Under the pieces are notes generated by a model. The model saw only the letters and a program-made list of their open reading frames with translations, had not been told where the DNA came from and searched no databases. Of a DNA stretch of 64,000 nt, positions 21,302 through 34,107 are shown in pieces. Position numbers and translations under genes: made by a program. Where the stretch lies: NCBI GenBank assembly GCA_009801085.1, contig VNWV01000004.1, positions 1,922,001 to 1,986,000 on the forward strand, written 5' to 3'. The DNA comes from Lasiodiplodia sp. COLG20 (Eukaryota > Ascomycota > Dothideomycetes > Botryosphaeriales > Botryosphaeriaceae). The first letter of the stretch is position 1, and each line of letters opens with the position of its first letter.

Positions 21302-21888
21302 ATGGCTGGTGAACCTGAAGAACAAAGCCCCTCCACCAGCCTCGCGCACAAGTTGCAAGCATGGGGAAGTACGTACAGATGCACAAACCAACAAACATCG
21401 TCTCGGCGGTTGCATACCTCAAAGCACAACCAAAGCTAACAGTCGAATGCAATTGAAACAGACAATCCCCTGCCACCGACGCTTCTCGCGACGCTCATCA
21501 CGGCCCAGCACATGCGCCCATTCCAGCCACTGCCCATGCTCTTCCCGCCCGTTCTGCTGCTTTCCAGCTATATCAACCTCAACGGCTACAAGAAGGATGC
21601 CGCTGGTATGTCTGCCGCCTGGAGCGGGTTGTACGTGTTGCTGGCCGGGAGGAGGAAGCAGGTTAGTCACCTTCTGTTCCAAAGCTTCGCGCTGCGGCAG
21701 AAAGCAAGAGAGAGGTGATGGATTATGCAGGCTGACGCGCAATGATTCATTTACAACAGAAAATATACTCGAAATTTGGCGCTAGAGGTCTCACCCGTGG
21801 AGCGACAATGGCTATGTGCGCAGCCAATGTCGTTAGTGGCGGATTGGCGTACACGTTCGGAAAGAGGGAGCAAGAAGAAGATTCTTGA
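21302..21888 (+). CDS. AIM19: Altered inheritance of mitochondria protein 19 family
   Basis: Three exons, 21302-21368, 21462-21661 and 21760-21888, sum to 396 nt or 131 aa. Donors are GTACGT and GTTAGT; acceptors are ACAG twice. The protein starts MAGEPEEQSPSTSLAHKLQA and continues with HMRPFQPLPMLFPPVLLLSS, YKKDAAGMSAAWSGLYVLLAGRR and RGATMAMCAANVVSGGLAY. These blocks match the Aim19 family, small proteins with a few hydrophobic helices linked by yeast screens to mitochondrial inheritance; the molecular role is unknown. It reads as a compact two- to four-helix membrane protein. It is convergent with UFD2 across 306 bp. Confidence 0.88.
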
Positions 21889-22194
21889 TGGAGACTGTTG
21901 GGCTAGAATCGAAGGACAAGCCATCACGAATTCACGATAATAAGTGTATCATAGAATGTAACAATATGAACAGCAGGCGAGCATTTTGAGCTACAGAGCA
22001 GCTTGACATCGGCACAAGAATCAAGCAATATCTAAAGCCACACCAAATAATTGCATTTTTCTATTTACCACCTAGCTTCTGTTGCACTTCATCATCCGTG
22101 GATGGCTCTCAAACCATCTAAAACCCCAATACCGTATTGAACGCCCTTAATGCAATCGCTCCCATGAGACCGAGCCATCATTGCTACATGAGCT
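21889..22194. other. Convergent intergenic AIM19 / UFD2
   Basis: This is the 3' flanks of both genes. AT-leaning, with nothing else recognised. Confidence 0.5.
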
Positions 22195-25100
22195 CTAAGA
22201 CGTGTCCATAGGCTCGCCACCGGTAGCCTGAGCTCGTTCGGCCTGCTTCGCGGCTTTCTTCTCGGCCTTAAAGCTTTCGATCTTTTGCTTCAGCTCGGTG
22301 TTGGGAATGACATCTTCGATCTTCAGTGGGGCACGGTTGAAAGGGTCGTGAGGATCACTGAGAAGGTGGCTCTGGATGACGGCACGGTCGATCGTCATCT
22401 TGCTCTGGGGAAGGATAACCGGGTCCTTCATGATATCGAAGATGAGCGGGTCCAGGAACTCATCCGGAATTTCGCCCAAGTCGGCTTCTTCCTGCTCATC
22501 GGCTTCCTTCGCTTCCTGGACCTGAGCCGCCAATCGCTCCCATCTACCAATCTCTTCATCGGATTTCAGAGCAAACCGCCTCATAATGCTAGTAGCCTTG
22601 TTGAAGTTGTCCGGCTTGTAGGAGCGACCATCGCGCGCGATAGCAAGACGGAAATTCTCCTTTTCCTGGAGATTGAGGTAGACGTCGACTATCTCCGACA
22701 GCATCGACTTCGCATTGAAGCCATACTCCTGTGGGTTCTCTACCTTGAGGTTCGTCTGCTTGGGACCTACCAATGCATCGAGATTGTAGTCCAGCATGTC
22801 GGCGAGACGCTGGACTATCTCCGGCATGGTGAATGAGTCGCTAAGAGCCTCTGTGAAAAGCTTCAACATGGCTACCGTCTCGTTAGTGAGACCCATGTAG
22901 CTCTTGGCCCTTCCCTTGGCCGACTCGAGCGCCTCTTCCTTTTCCTTTCTGAGAGTTTCGTCTGAGATGGCGTTTGGATCGCGGAGTTGCCTCGTAATTT
23001 CGTGGATCTGGGTGAAAGCCGAAAACGACTCATCAAGGACAAAGGTAACGTCGTTGAGAAGCAAGTTCACGAAACGGACGAAGAAGTCCAGGTTGACCCT
23101 GCTCGAAGTTCAGTATAGCAACGACGCGAGTTCGCATGAATCGAAAATAACGTACTTAGCTTCAGTTCCCAGGTGCTCGCGGTACACAGGGTTGCCCCAA
23201 ACGCACTTGAACACCTGGAAGATTTCGAATCTGATGTTGAACTTATCATAGAACTGAGTGTGTGCGCCCGTGCTCTCACACTCGATGTAGAACTGCATCA
23301 AAGCATGGAGGAGGTTGTCAGTCGCAAACTTAGTGGCAAACAGAAGGTCTCCAAGCACGCCCTTAGACCTGCCCTGGAAGGGCAGAGTTCCGTAGTAGAG
23401 GATGGTGACGAGTCCAGACTTGAGATAAGGGTTCTTGATGTAGGCCGAGCTTCGCAAGAAGGTCAGGCAAATTGTGATTAGTTCCTCGCACTGGGTCGAA
23501 GTGGCGATTTGGGGCATCATGCGAGTGATGAACTTGAAGTTGTCCACAATGTCCTCAAGGAAATACTCAGGCAGACACTTGAAGGCTTCTGGTTGTTGCG
23601 CGGGAAGCGGAAGCTTGAGCGGCTTCTGAGGGTAACCGGGGCTGACAATACGCAGCAACCAGACAATGACGTATCGCATGAATTGCATGGCCCGTCCCTG
23701 GATTGTCTCATCAAGCAAAACTCCCTGGGTTGCCAAGATAGTGCAGTGGCTACGCTCGATGGCGTCCTTATATTTCTTCAGGGCGTTTTCGAAGACTTGT
23801 AGCTGTGCCGGGTTCTGGAAGAAGGTAAGTAAAGCGCCACGCTCAAGGAGATTCTGCCAACTTACATGGGCGTACTTATGCCTCTCCGTTTCGAACTTCT
23901 CAAGTTCGCGCTCCATCCATTTGAGGTCTTTCTGAAGCTGAGTCAACTTGCTCTGAGCAGCCTCGGTGCCGTAGTGATGAGCAGCTACAGTGAGAAAGAA
24001 GCATTCTGAAATGAAGTTATTCTCTCCGCCAGCTTTCGTGGAATAAAACTCGTCAGATGCGTTCTGATCCGCGTTCATCTTGGTTTCATCCTTGATATCA
24101 ACGCGCGGGCTTCTGCGCAGGTAATCGATATCGATACGGTCAATTTTAGAGAATGTCGAATCCATGAATGGGTCGCAGAGGCGGTCGAGTATCACCGTGA
24201 TATTGTTCATGAAGCCATCGGATGAGACCTGCTTCGCATCGACACGCATGGCGCGCCGCTTGTGGTTCAGGTTGACCGTCGCCGCGAACCAATCCAGCAT
24301 GTTCGAGCGGGAGTCCTTTGCCCGAATGAAGCGGTTTGCCACGTCGAAGAGCTCGTCCTGGTGTGTCGCCAAGGTCATGCGGAGAGCTCTCTGCGCATTC
24401 ATGATGACAGACCTATCCCTGGTTCGTGATCCGGCGAAGTAGTTTAGCGCGACCTCGGACTGTAACGGAGAGAGCTTGAAGAAAGGGCCAAGTAGAGTGT
24501 CATTCTCCAAGGCAGGGGCATTAATACCCGATGGTAAGAATCGGGGCGACTGTGACAGGGCCACTACAAGTGGAGGATACTGGCAGACATTGCGCAGGGC
24601 CTGCCAAAGAGTCACTATCTATCTCGATTGAGGCAGAGGAGGTTGTTACATACCATCATGTAGGGTTTGAACTGATCGTTCATGCTCTTCTTGCTCAGGT
24701 CCTGACTGAGCTGCTCCACCGCACCAACCAGTGCGTCCTTGATAGACTCGTCTTCCTCAAACCGGGACACAGCTTCGTTCAAGAAGTCATGGCATATGCC
24801 ATGCTCATCTTCCGGATCATTCAGCATGTGCTGAGCCAGGGGGTTCACGGGCCAAGCGTCCAAGCCGAACATGTCTGGCACGTTGACCGCGAGCATGGTG
24901 TAATTCAAGGTGAGCCTCCGGGCCTCCTTCATCACCTCAGCTCTTGCCGGGTCGCTCTTGTCTGCCGTAGTTGCACCCCTCGAAACTCTAGTCGCACGCT
25001 TCCAGCATGAGAGCAACCAGTTCAGCGGCTTGCCATCAGGTCGGTTGGACGCGCCCTCAAAGAGGACTCCTTCCAGCACAGTTGTGTTCAACAGCAGCGG

Positions 25101-25638
25101 GCTCCCAGCATCCTCCAGGTCTCCCTTCACTCCCGGCACATAAGTCAAGCGGTTTCCGTGCGCATCCTGGGTGTATGCTTCGTCTAACGATACTCTGAAG
25201 ATGTTACTGAGTATCCTATGCTGCCACGTCTCGAAATTCTCAGGCGTCGCGGCGGGACGGGGTCGCGGCCGTGACTCGTTCTCATTATCGCGCTTCTGGG
25301 GCAGCGAGGTCGGGGCCTTCTTCGTAATGCTGATCTTTGGCGCGGGGGCCTGGCTCTCCGTCACGGCAGCAGGCGTGGAGCTCGGACTGGGCGACGGCGC
25401 GGTGGCGGGTATCGGACTTGGGGCATTGGCCGGCTGCGGCGTCGAGGCGGAAGGCGAGGCGGCTCCCGATGCGCTGTTAGAATCGCCTGGAGCAGGAGAC
25501 GCTGGAGCGGAAGATTGGCCACCGAGCTTCGCGAGACGCTTGTTGCGGATCTGCTCAGAAGTATCAGTGCGATACGGCTTGAGTGGCCAGGTGGGTGGGG
25601 CAACGGACCTTATCCGCGTCAGACAGCGCGTCAGACAT
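22195..25638 (-). CDS. UFD2: Ubiquitin chain elongation factor E4 (U-box), Ufd2
   Basis: A U-box E4 ligase that extends ubiquitin chains on substrates delivered with Cdc48 for proteasomal degradation. Five exons, 25638-25609, 25550-24654, 24600-23866, 23814-23156 and 23098-22195, total 3225 nt and 1074 aa. The start MSDALSDADKIRNKRLAKLG spans splice 1, whose donor is the weak GTCCGT. An Ala/Pro/Ser-rich linker is followed by the large Ufd2 core, for example SPLLLNTTVLEGVLF, FKPYMMALRNVCQYPP across splice 2, and RGNxxR-free helical repeats ending WGNPVYREHLGTEAKVNLDFF across splice 4. The C-terminal U-box lies at about 987-1058 with EFLDPLIFDIMKDPVILPQS. Intron 3 is 51 nt and stays open in frame if retained. 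Confidence 0.94.
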
Positions 25639-27326
25639 GGCGGGTTTGACCTGCGTGCAAGATCTGGGGACGATCTACCGTGGGGTGCGGCGTGCGCAGC
25701 AGATGAGAAAGGTTTGCAGGTGGTGGGGGTTGAGGGGTGGCCGTTGAAGCTGGAGCTGCGATGAGCTAGACGCGATGATGTACCAGGCACCCGCTCCCTG
25801 GATCCCCCACCGCCCGCTAAACTCCGCGCCTAACGTTCGTTGCGGCAAGTCTGGGCAGGACAGCTATGATGTCTAAACAGCATTTGCTTGTCCACCGTCA
25901 CAAGTCAAGCCACATGCAAGGCTAGGAAAGACGTCTTTGCACGGCGTGTCACGGGGAATTTGCCATGCGCTGGGCGCCACAGGCTCTAGTCAGCGCCGTT
26001 TGAGAGTAGAAAGAGCTCGAATAATGCGGGAGTCATGATTCTTCGTCCGCTGACTCAACTACTGCCATGCTGTTCCACAAAGAGGTTGGCGATGCTGAGA
26101 GAAGCTGCCCGACGAGCCTAACTACGCTTTCAGGCAATTCTGGGGGGCGCTAACCCCTCGTACACCGCATGTACATACAAAGGAAAGTAACGGGAGCATA
26201 CGCTCACCGATCTACCAGCATCAAACGCAGCGGCAGGCGATCCGGCTCGCCAAACGCCTGGTGAGCGCGGCCGGGCCTGCAAATCGAGAGTGATTACCTG
26301 AGCGTGCGGAAAACTGGGGAAGGCAATAGCAGCGGTGGGGCTTCAGCCCTGCAGATTGCACCGGTGACGGCCGTGATATTCGGTGCGTCGGGCTGGCGCC
26401 GCCGAAAAGGCGTCGTATCCCTTAGAGTCGACTGCCGAATGGGGCAGGATTGAGTGCCAGAGGCCGTCCTCATCCACGCCCACGCAGCGGCGGCGCGGGC
26501 GATCGGCGCGCAGCTCGTGCATAAGGCTGCCACCCAGCTTGTGCGCGCGGTCGTCAGCACCGCGTTGATCCGGCGTCCAGGACCTACGAGCGCAGGCAGC
26601 CGGCGGCGGCCGGTGGCATTGGAAATGAGCCCAAGGCCGGTAAGGGAAGGGGAGCAGCCCCGAAACGAAGGCTCGCCACGGACGTCAGGACTGGCCTGGT
26701 GTGCTGGGCGTGCACAAAGGCGTGCTGCCAGTGCGCGCTGGTCGTCGCCAAGCGGGGAGGGAGGGCTGCAACTGCCCCAGGCAACGCCCGCTCTGGCCTG
26801 CGACGTGGACTGCGTCGGGCGGTGATGTCAAGAGTCCCGCGCGGTCGCACCTGGAAACATGGCCGCAGAGCGCGCCACGTGAGGCGCGAGGGCGGTGTTG
26901 CTGTTCTGGTATCGCGCTGGGGCGTGATTCATCGTTATCTGCTGGGCCGATGCACGCGGGCCTAGCCGAAAGGGGGCGGTGGTAGTGAGGACATTGCCTG
27001 CCCAGCAACAGCCAGCGGCAGCTCTGCGTCTCGCTCCTCTCGCTCCAAACTCACTCTCTCCTGCACCTGCTCCGTCCTCACGCGCGCATCCCGCCGCCCT
27101 GCACCGCCATCGCCAAAGCCACCGCCCGGAGCAGCTTTGACCGCCCCCTTAGTCCAGAAGACGTATTTGCGGCTGTGCTGTTTGTTAGCCCCAGAAAGTC
27201 AGTACGCCTCGCTCCGACCTTTACCTCCCGCGACACTCAACCACTTCCTCCCCCGACATACCGTCCTCCACCCACCCGCGCCATCTCCACCGACCCGACC
27301 GCACGCCTTCCTAACAACTCGCACAG
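25639..27326. promoter_or_regulatory. Divergent promoter region UFD2 / RHO1
   Basis: This 1.69-kb GC-rich spacer lies between divergent genes. Several 60-125-codon frames lie here on both strands, but they overlap, are Arg/Ala-rich and show no domain, as expected of GC-rich non-coding DNA. The 100 bp before the RHO1 ATG are pyrimidine-rich. Regulatory role is inferred from position. Confidence 0.45.
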
Positions 27327-28228
27327 ATGGCTGAGATCCGTCGTAAGCTCGTCATCGTCGGAGACGGTGCGTGCGGCAAGACCTGCTTGCTCATGTGAGT
27401 GCCTCCCCGTTGTCCGTCGCGCTGCAGCCCGCGCCCGGCAGCCTCCTGACGCTCTGCTAACGCCCGCCGTCCGCCAGCGTCTTCTCCAAGGGCACCTTCC
27501 CTGAGGTCAGCACCTCCTCTCCCTCGCGGCCGCGGAGCCCGCCGCCGGGCGTCAGCTCCGCCGAGGGCCCTCCGATCGTCGCCTGGCCCGACGCGTGAGC
27601 GCATCGATGCTGATAGTGCGAGCAGGTCTACGTGCCCACCGTTTTCGAGAACTACGTTGCCGATGTCGAGGTCGATGGAAAGCACGTCGAACTAGCGCTA
27701 TGGGATACCGCCGGTCAGGAGGATTACGACCGTCTCCGCCCGCTGTCCTACCCCGACTCGCACGTCATCCTCATTTGCTTCGCCGTCGACTCGCCCGATT
27801 CGCTCGACAACGTCCAGGAGAAGGTTTGCCACGCTGCTGCTGACCGCTCGCTGCCTGCTTGCTGACGGAGCCCGATTGCAGTGGATTTCCGAGGTTCTGC
27901 ACTTCTGCCAGGGCCTGCCCATCATCCTCGTCGGATGCAAGAAGGATCTGCGTCACGACCAGAAGACGATCGAGGAGCTGCACAAGACTTCGCAGAAGCC
28001 CGTCACTCCTGAGCAGGTAAGCCCGCCGTGCCGCCGCCGCCGGCAGTGGTTGGTATGCTGACGCCCCCGCTCGCACAGGCCGAAGACGTCCGCAAGAAGA
28101 TCGGCGCGCTCAAGTACCTCGAGTGCTCGGCCAAGACCAACGAGGGTGTGCGCGAGGTGTTCGAGCACGCAACGCGCGCCGCACTGCTCACCCGCAAGAA
28201 GGAGAAGAAGAAGTGCAGCATCTTGTAA
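27327..28228 (+). CDS. RHO1: Rho1 small GTPase
   Basis: A membrane-anchored switch controlling glucan synthase, protein kinase C and actin polarity. Five exons, 27327-27394, 27478-27505, 27626-27823, 27882-28016 and 28079-28228, sum to 579 nt or 192 aa. Exon 2 is only 28 nt. Donors of introns 2 and 3 are weak (GTCAGC, GTTTGC). P-loop GDGACGKT is at 12-19, the switch I segment is [16 protein letters not shown] is at about 59-64, GCKKDLR is the base-recognition motif, and ECSAKT follows. The tail is Lys-rich and ends CSIL, a geranylgeranylation-type CAAX box. Rho2 or Rho4 are less likely because the effector region and length fit Rho1. Confidence 0.95.
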
Positions 28229-31200
28229 ATTACCCACGCGAACCAACCGCCACGGCTGCTTCGTTGGGTGCCTGCGCATGGCCGACACATCCGTGGCTTG
28301 TGACACTGGGCTCATAACCTCGAACGAAGCTCAATGCGAATGATGGAGTACGGTGAATGAAGACAAGCGTGGACGCTTTTCTGAGTTACATGGTCCATTC
28401 CACATACTAGAGCTTCTCATTCTCGGCAACCTGAGGCGTTCATCTTGCGCAGGGCTTTCGGATTCAATTACACCGGCAGGAGTCTTCAGTGTGGAAGTCA
28501 GATCTCAGGTTGACGAGTAGCGGGTTTGATGGTCACGGAATGAGATAGGATTATGCGCGTTCCCACTACCCCAGTACATCCGTCATCCCGAACCATTTCA
28601 CTCGTGCCTGGTCGCTTACTTGGTCTGGGAATTGGAGGCACCTTTCTTTTTTCTCTGGCAAAAACGCTGGAAACCCCTTTCGATTGTTGGTGTGCTTTGC
28701 TGGTTTCCTTTCTGGTCTTGTCCTGTCATCTTGCGCATAGGAGGTGTAATAGTTTCTAAATAGGCGTCTCAAATCGATCCTTTGAACCCAGCGTGCGAAG
28801 ACGCTCTGGATCGACGCAATCTGCACCAACTCTGGCTGTGACCTTGTCTGCTGCTCCCCATGTTCGCGAGTCAGGATACCGAGACTGTTGCTCCCCCCCT
28901 ATTCTGAGAGGGGAAGGGACTCTACGGAGACGGGACCTTCCAAGACAAAAGATAGCCAATTTTTGCCTCGGCGCCACCGGGACATCTCTGTTTTATTGAA
29001 TGTCTCGCCGCTCGCAACCTGGGCGGGTTCCCCCAAGCGCAAGGTCTGTGTGCGCCGTTGGTTTTGTTCGGCGTCTTTTTATATTATGCACGGGACGCTC
29101 ATCAAACCGGCGTCCTTCTCTTTTTTTCTTCTGGCGGCAAACGCCCACGACGCGACCAATTACCGCAGACTATTTCGTTCACGATGGCCGAGAAGGTGGT
29201 CAAAGGGGCGGAGTGGGAATCCGCGCTTGCCGTTATCCGAATGTCGAGACGGACGCTTTCCTCAAGCACAAACTAATAACTACCGGCGCCGCGGTTAGCC
29301 GCGTGAGATGATGGTAAGGAAAGAGGGCCCCACAAGCCGAAGCAGGACGCCTGACGCGCGTCTGCCTGCGCAGCACAGCTGAAGCCTAAGTCTACGATGC
29401 GCAAGCGAACGAAGCAGAGCAGAGCAACGCGCCGGGAGCTCCTACCGCAGGGTACCTTGATCGGCTGAACAGGACAGACCCGGGGCAACGGTCGAGGAGT
29501 CAGCCTTGACGGTCAACCTCGCTGCCTACTACTTCGCTCACTATGACGATGAATGGTGAGGCTGGCTAGCTGTCTTGGCTGATGATTGCCTGCACCACGC
29601 TTTCGGACCGTCCCTCAGGACTTCATGCAGTCCCGCTGCACTCTAGAGGTGTGTTTTTTTTTTTTTTTTGCAAGCCGTTATTTTTAATTACCCTCTGCCT
29701 TGGCTCGAAGAGGTAAACAGGCTATTTTTAAATTTGGTGATCATGCAAAGCAGCGAGTACGAGCAGCCACAGTAGGAACGTGCGGTCTTTCTGCTCTCCA
29801 ATAACGCCCATCACGGGAGTGCACCTTTTAACGAACGGGGGAGAGTGGAGAGTCAAAAGCTTGGCTCCTGGCTGTGGGACCCACGCTGCCCCCTTCCCGG
29901 GCACGTCCAACGGCAGCGAGACACCCCTGTCAGCCTCCATGGCATTAGACGAGCGAAGCATGGCTTTCATTCCTACCTTTTGCCTTTCGCATTGAATCCC
30001 TGAGCGGCCGTCCAATCAGCCCGCTCCGATGGCTGGCAGTCATTCTTCGAGCAACCACAGCCGGGCTCCGCCTCCACCTCGCCTCGGCTGTCCTTCTCAG
30101 CCCGGTTGACCACTCGCTTCACCAAAGAGTTCGGAAGTGCCTTGGTCTTCCGCAAAGCGGCTCCGCTTCTTTCTGATATCCGACCTGAGATAATGTCGGG
30201 GCGCCGTTACACTTACTTACACGTGCGAATCAGAGACGGCGCACCCTTACACATGCTACCCAACCCTTACATATAAACAATCAACCACAGCGGGGTGAAT
30301 CACAAAAGGACGCCCCCCGTCGATCAGCGGTGCGAGGCGGAAATGTGGAACCACCACGCCGCAGCTCTGTCGTCCCATGGCTTCGCTCTGCGCTCGGATT
30401 CCTACGCGCGCGCACCCTCGGATTTAAGAGCGAAAAATCAAGAGGAAACAGCAACTTGCCCGATTACGCGCGCCGCAGCTCCCAGGTCCATGGTAGATCG
30501 ACGCCCGGGGCAGGGGTGGGCGGAGCTGCGGGAGAAGCGTGAGGCGGATTCTCGACGGGCGACGACAGCCATTCAGCCGGTGGACTTAACGGACGTAGGT
30601 CGCGTGTCCGCTTCTCTTTCTCCTTCTGTGCTCTTTTGCTTTTGCTCTCTTCTTCTCCGAGTTCAAAGTCCGGAGCACAAGACCACCTTGCCTGGCTGAG
30701 TAAGGCGAGGTAATTGGCTGTGCTTTTCCCCCAACCACGGAACATGTCCCAGTCAGAAGCCACAGCTTGCCCTGCTCCAGGCCAATCACGTTCGAGGAAT
30801 TTCGGCCATGCATATGCTGCACTACTCCGGTCTCTTCCCCAATAAAGCGCCACAAGAAGTATGTAGGCAATTGCACAAGCGAAACCGCCCGAGCTTTGAG
30901 ACATTGAAGGTTTCCCCGGAGAAGCTTGGGACGATGTGCCACTGCATTAGCTGCATAAATACCATACACTGAGCCATTTTGTTCCTGATCCCTCCTCTTT
31001 CGCTGGCTGGCCCTCCCCGCAGGGACGGCGGCCAAATTTCCCCCCGTGCTTATCGTGAGCCGTTTGCTTCGCTGCACTTCTGTGACCAACTCATCACGCA
31101 TCCACCGCCATTTTTTTCCCTCGTGAAAACCCCTCAACCGCCGATAAGAAACTAGGCTAATCACGTCGGGAGAGAAGTACATGCCACCTTGACTAACTGC

Positions 31201-31936
31201 ATGCATTCCGCCTTTTGCAAGCGTGTTGAACAAATAGGAAGAGGCGCTATTAGGTATGTAGGTGTGAATGTGAGCCAATCAGACGACGGCCGAGAAGTAC
31301 GAAAACTGGAGCAGCTGACACTAGTTCTACAGTCCAACCAACGCGTTTCACCTCACATGCCCAGCAGCCAAGTCACAGAGATGAACAAGCAAAATGCCGC
31401 TGCCCACATCGACATGCTCACGGACCACGCTGTTGTTGTTTCTTTCCTTGGCCCGAACGGCCTTGCGGCAAGGCACTGCGTTCCAGAGCGGTCTGCGCTC
31501 AGAGCAACAAACGTGCAACTGCAATCTAAAATTTACGGAGACGCCGGCGACCTTGAAAATCTTGCGACGAGAAGATCAAGGAACCAGAAGGGAGGTGTGA
31601 GCCAAGCAAAGAAAAATTGCTATAAGTGAAACGCGCCGTCCTCATCCGGTCACTAATAAAACAACCAACGGGGATTCCAAGGATTTCTCTCGAAACAAGG
31701 AATTTCGGAGCAGTGAAATTCCTGATACGATGTGTTCTGATGTCTAGCTGATATCTATCTAAACTCACAGCTGTGGGACGCCTCGCTAACATGGGGGTTG
31801 TGTAATGCAAAAAAAAAAAAAAAACAACAGCCGCTAAACACCACAATCTCAGTCATGAACAACGTCTATCTCACCCCATTCTGCGCCATCTCCAACGTTA
31901 ATAGAGGAGAATAAAAATAAATAAAAAAAACAAACC
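28229..31936. other. Gene-empty 3.7-kb intergenic region
   Basis: No supported gene. Open frames are short, often lack ATG and overlap on opposite strands. It holds homopolymer tracts of T16 at 29654-29669 and A16 at 31809-31824. There are several TTACAC-type short repeats near 30208-30275. I saw no tRNA, rRNA or transposase motif. It separates convergent RHO1 (+) and the transporter gene (-), so it is unlikely to be a classical promoter for either. Confidence 0.5.
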
Positions 31937-34107
31937 TTACTCCTCCCCAACCTCCCTCCTCCGCTTTCTTTCCGCCCAGGTCCTCAAGCTCTCCTGCACG
32001 CCCCAGCCGTCGGCGAGCAGTCCGCCGACATCTTCGAGCCCGAGGCCGGCCGTCTCCGGGTAGATGCGGTAGACAGTCCACCAGCAGGCGGCGCAGACGA
32101 GGGCGTAGAAAGCGAAGGTGCCAGTGGGACTGAGCGTCTCCATCATGGGTAAGAAAGTCAGGCCGATGAGGAAGTTGCTGCCCCAGTTGGTCGCCGTGGC
32201 CGTGGCGGAGCCGAGCGAGCGGACGGAGAGGGGGAAGAGTCTGCGATGATCAGTCAGCCTTCGGTGCTCATGTTGTTTTTCTACGTTTTGGTTCGGGGAA
32301 AGGAGGGGGAGTGGTGGAAGGAAGTAGGTGTATAGAAAGGGGGAAAGCTAATGAGGTATGAGAGAGAATACGTACTCAGACTGCTGCCACGGAACGTTGC
32401 CCATGCCCACAGCGTAGCTAGCCACGTACACGATCATGGCCAGCAGGATCATCACAGCCCACACGCTGCTGCCACCACCAGCCTCGTCCGCAGCTCTCCT
32501 CATGACCATGGCGGCAACAGACGAGGCACTTTCCTCCTGGTCCGGCAAGTCCAAGAAGTTGAAGGCGACGCTGCACAGGGCCAGGCCCACGACCATGACG
32601 GGCACCGACAGCAGCAGGATTCTGCGGCGGCCGATGCGGTCGATGGAGTGGAAGGCGACGAGGGTGAAGGCGAAGTTGGTCAGGGCGATGGACAGGCTGG
32701 TCAGGGTGGGGTTGCGGAAGCCGACGAGGGCGAAGATGGTGGCCGAGAAGTACATGAGCGAGTTGAAGCCGCACAGCTGCTGGTAGCCTTGCAGCATGCA
32801 CGCGATCACCAGCGCCCGCCGGTGCGCCCCGACGTTGACCAGCTCGCTGAAGCCGTCGTTGATGGCCGCGACCTTGGCTGCGATGCCTGATTTCGGTGCG
32901 GAGCCGGTGGTGGAGTGGTGGTGGTGGCGGCGCGAGTTGGCCGCCTCTTCTTCTTCCAGCACTTCCTTTTCTACGCGGCGCAGCAACGCCTCGACTAGTT
33001 TGTCCATGCGGACGTCGGCGGCGTCGGCGGCGTAGACCTTCCTGAGCACGCGGCGGGCGCTCTCTTTGCGGTTGGCTTTCACCAGCCAGCGAGGCGTCTC
33101 GGGCATAAATCCGAGCGTGAGGAACTGCAGGATTGCGGGCAGCGCGCCCAGACCGACCATCCACTTCCAGCCGTGCGGCATCGAGGAGAATAGCCAGCCG
33201 ATGATGTAGGCAACAACCTGGCCGCCAGTGATGAACAGACTGGACACGGTAACCAGCCGGCCGCGGAAGGGAGAGGGAGACAGCTCAGAGATATATCTGC
33301 ACACTCCTGTCACGTTAGTACATGGCGTTCTTCACACATGCATGCTCTTCTCTGCCCTGCGCTCTTTGCTTCTGCCGAGGGGATGCAGCAGCAAGCAATA
33401 GCGGGCCTCCTATCCTAGATGGCGACATAGACGAAGGAGAAAAGGAAGAGACGTACAAAGGCACGACGAAGCTCGCGCTCCCCACAGCCAACCCCACGAT
33501 GCTCCTCCCCACAATCATGCCCCACACGCTGGTCGCCCAGGCCTGGCCCAGCGAACCCACCAAAAATAGCACGTCCGCGACGAGGATGACCCGCTTGCGG
33601 CCCCACGTGTCCGCCAGCACGCCCGTGACCGGGCTGGCCACCAGCGCGAACAGGCTCGTCGCCGACGTGATGAGCGACTTGTCGAGCGTCGTCAGCGAAC
33701 GGCCCGACAGATCCGTCCCTATGCTGACCAGGGTGCTGGATATAACGCCGGTGCTGAGAGAAACACATATCTCATAAGCCCAGATGCACAAAAAAAAAAA
33801 AAAACACGCATGCACACATCACGTCTTTTTGCATAGACTTCCCGTATCTTCCTGTTGGGGGTGGTCCTACTCACTCGTAGCCAAAGAGCAGTCCGCTCAC
33901 GCCCGCCGCGAAAGTCAGCGCCCATATGAACAGCCCGGGCGAGGCGATGTTGCTCTCGTCCACATCCTCGCCGTGTTCGTCGGCGCCGACGTCCGCGGCG
34001 CTCTCGTCGTATTCGTACGCGGTCGGCGAGGGCAGCTCGCGCGAGCTGCGGCCGCCGATCAGCGGCTCGTGGGCCGTCGAGTCGTCGGGAGCACCGAGGT
34101 CCCGCAT
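31937..34107 (-). CDS. Major facilitator sugar transporter, myo-inositol (ITR) type
   Basis: A predicted proton-coupled plasma-membrane importer with 12 spans. Four exons, 34107-33875, 33753-33457, 33296-32376 and 32240-31937, sum to 1755 nt or 584 aa. Splicing restores family motifs across junctions: LLFGYDTGVISSTLVSIG at splice 1 and VPLYISELSPSPFRGRLVT at splice 2. Others are ADTWGRKRVIL, MPETPRWLVKANR, GYQQLCGFNSLMYFSATIF, DRIGRRRILLLS and YPETAGLGLE. The N-terminus is acidic and cytosolic. GYDTGVISSTLV plus the FxSLMYFSAT block favour the inositol transporter subfamily over hexose transporters. Substrate remains an inference. The start could lie further upstream; the chosen ATG gives a normal length. 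Intron 1 contains an A15 tract. Confidence 0.9.

Noticed and set aside
24600..24620. UFD2 exon 3 starting at the TTG/GTG-like codons near 24615
   Set aside because: The acceptor GGCAG at 24601 joins KPYMM to ALRNV, matching the family; the upstream acceptor is kept only as a possible isoform.
29654..29669. T16 tract as a retroposon poly(A) tail
   Set aside because: No adjacent reverse-transcriptase or SINE-like sequence and no visible target duplication.
30586..31278. 230-codon minus-strand frame
   Set aside because: No domain, mixed composition, overlaps a plus-strand frame of similar quality, start not supported.
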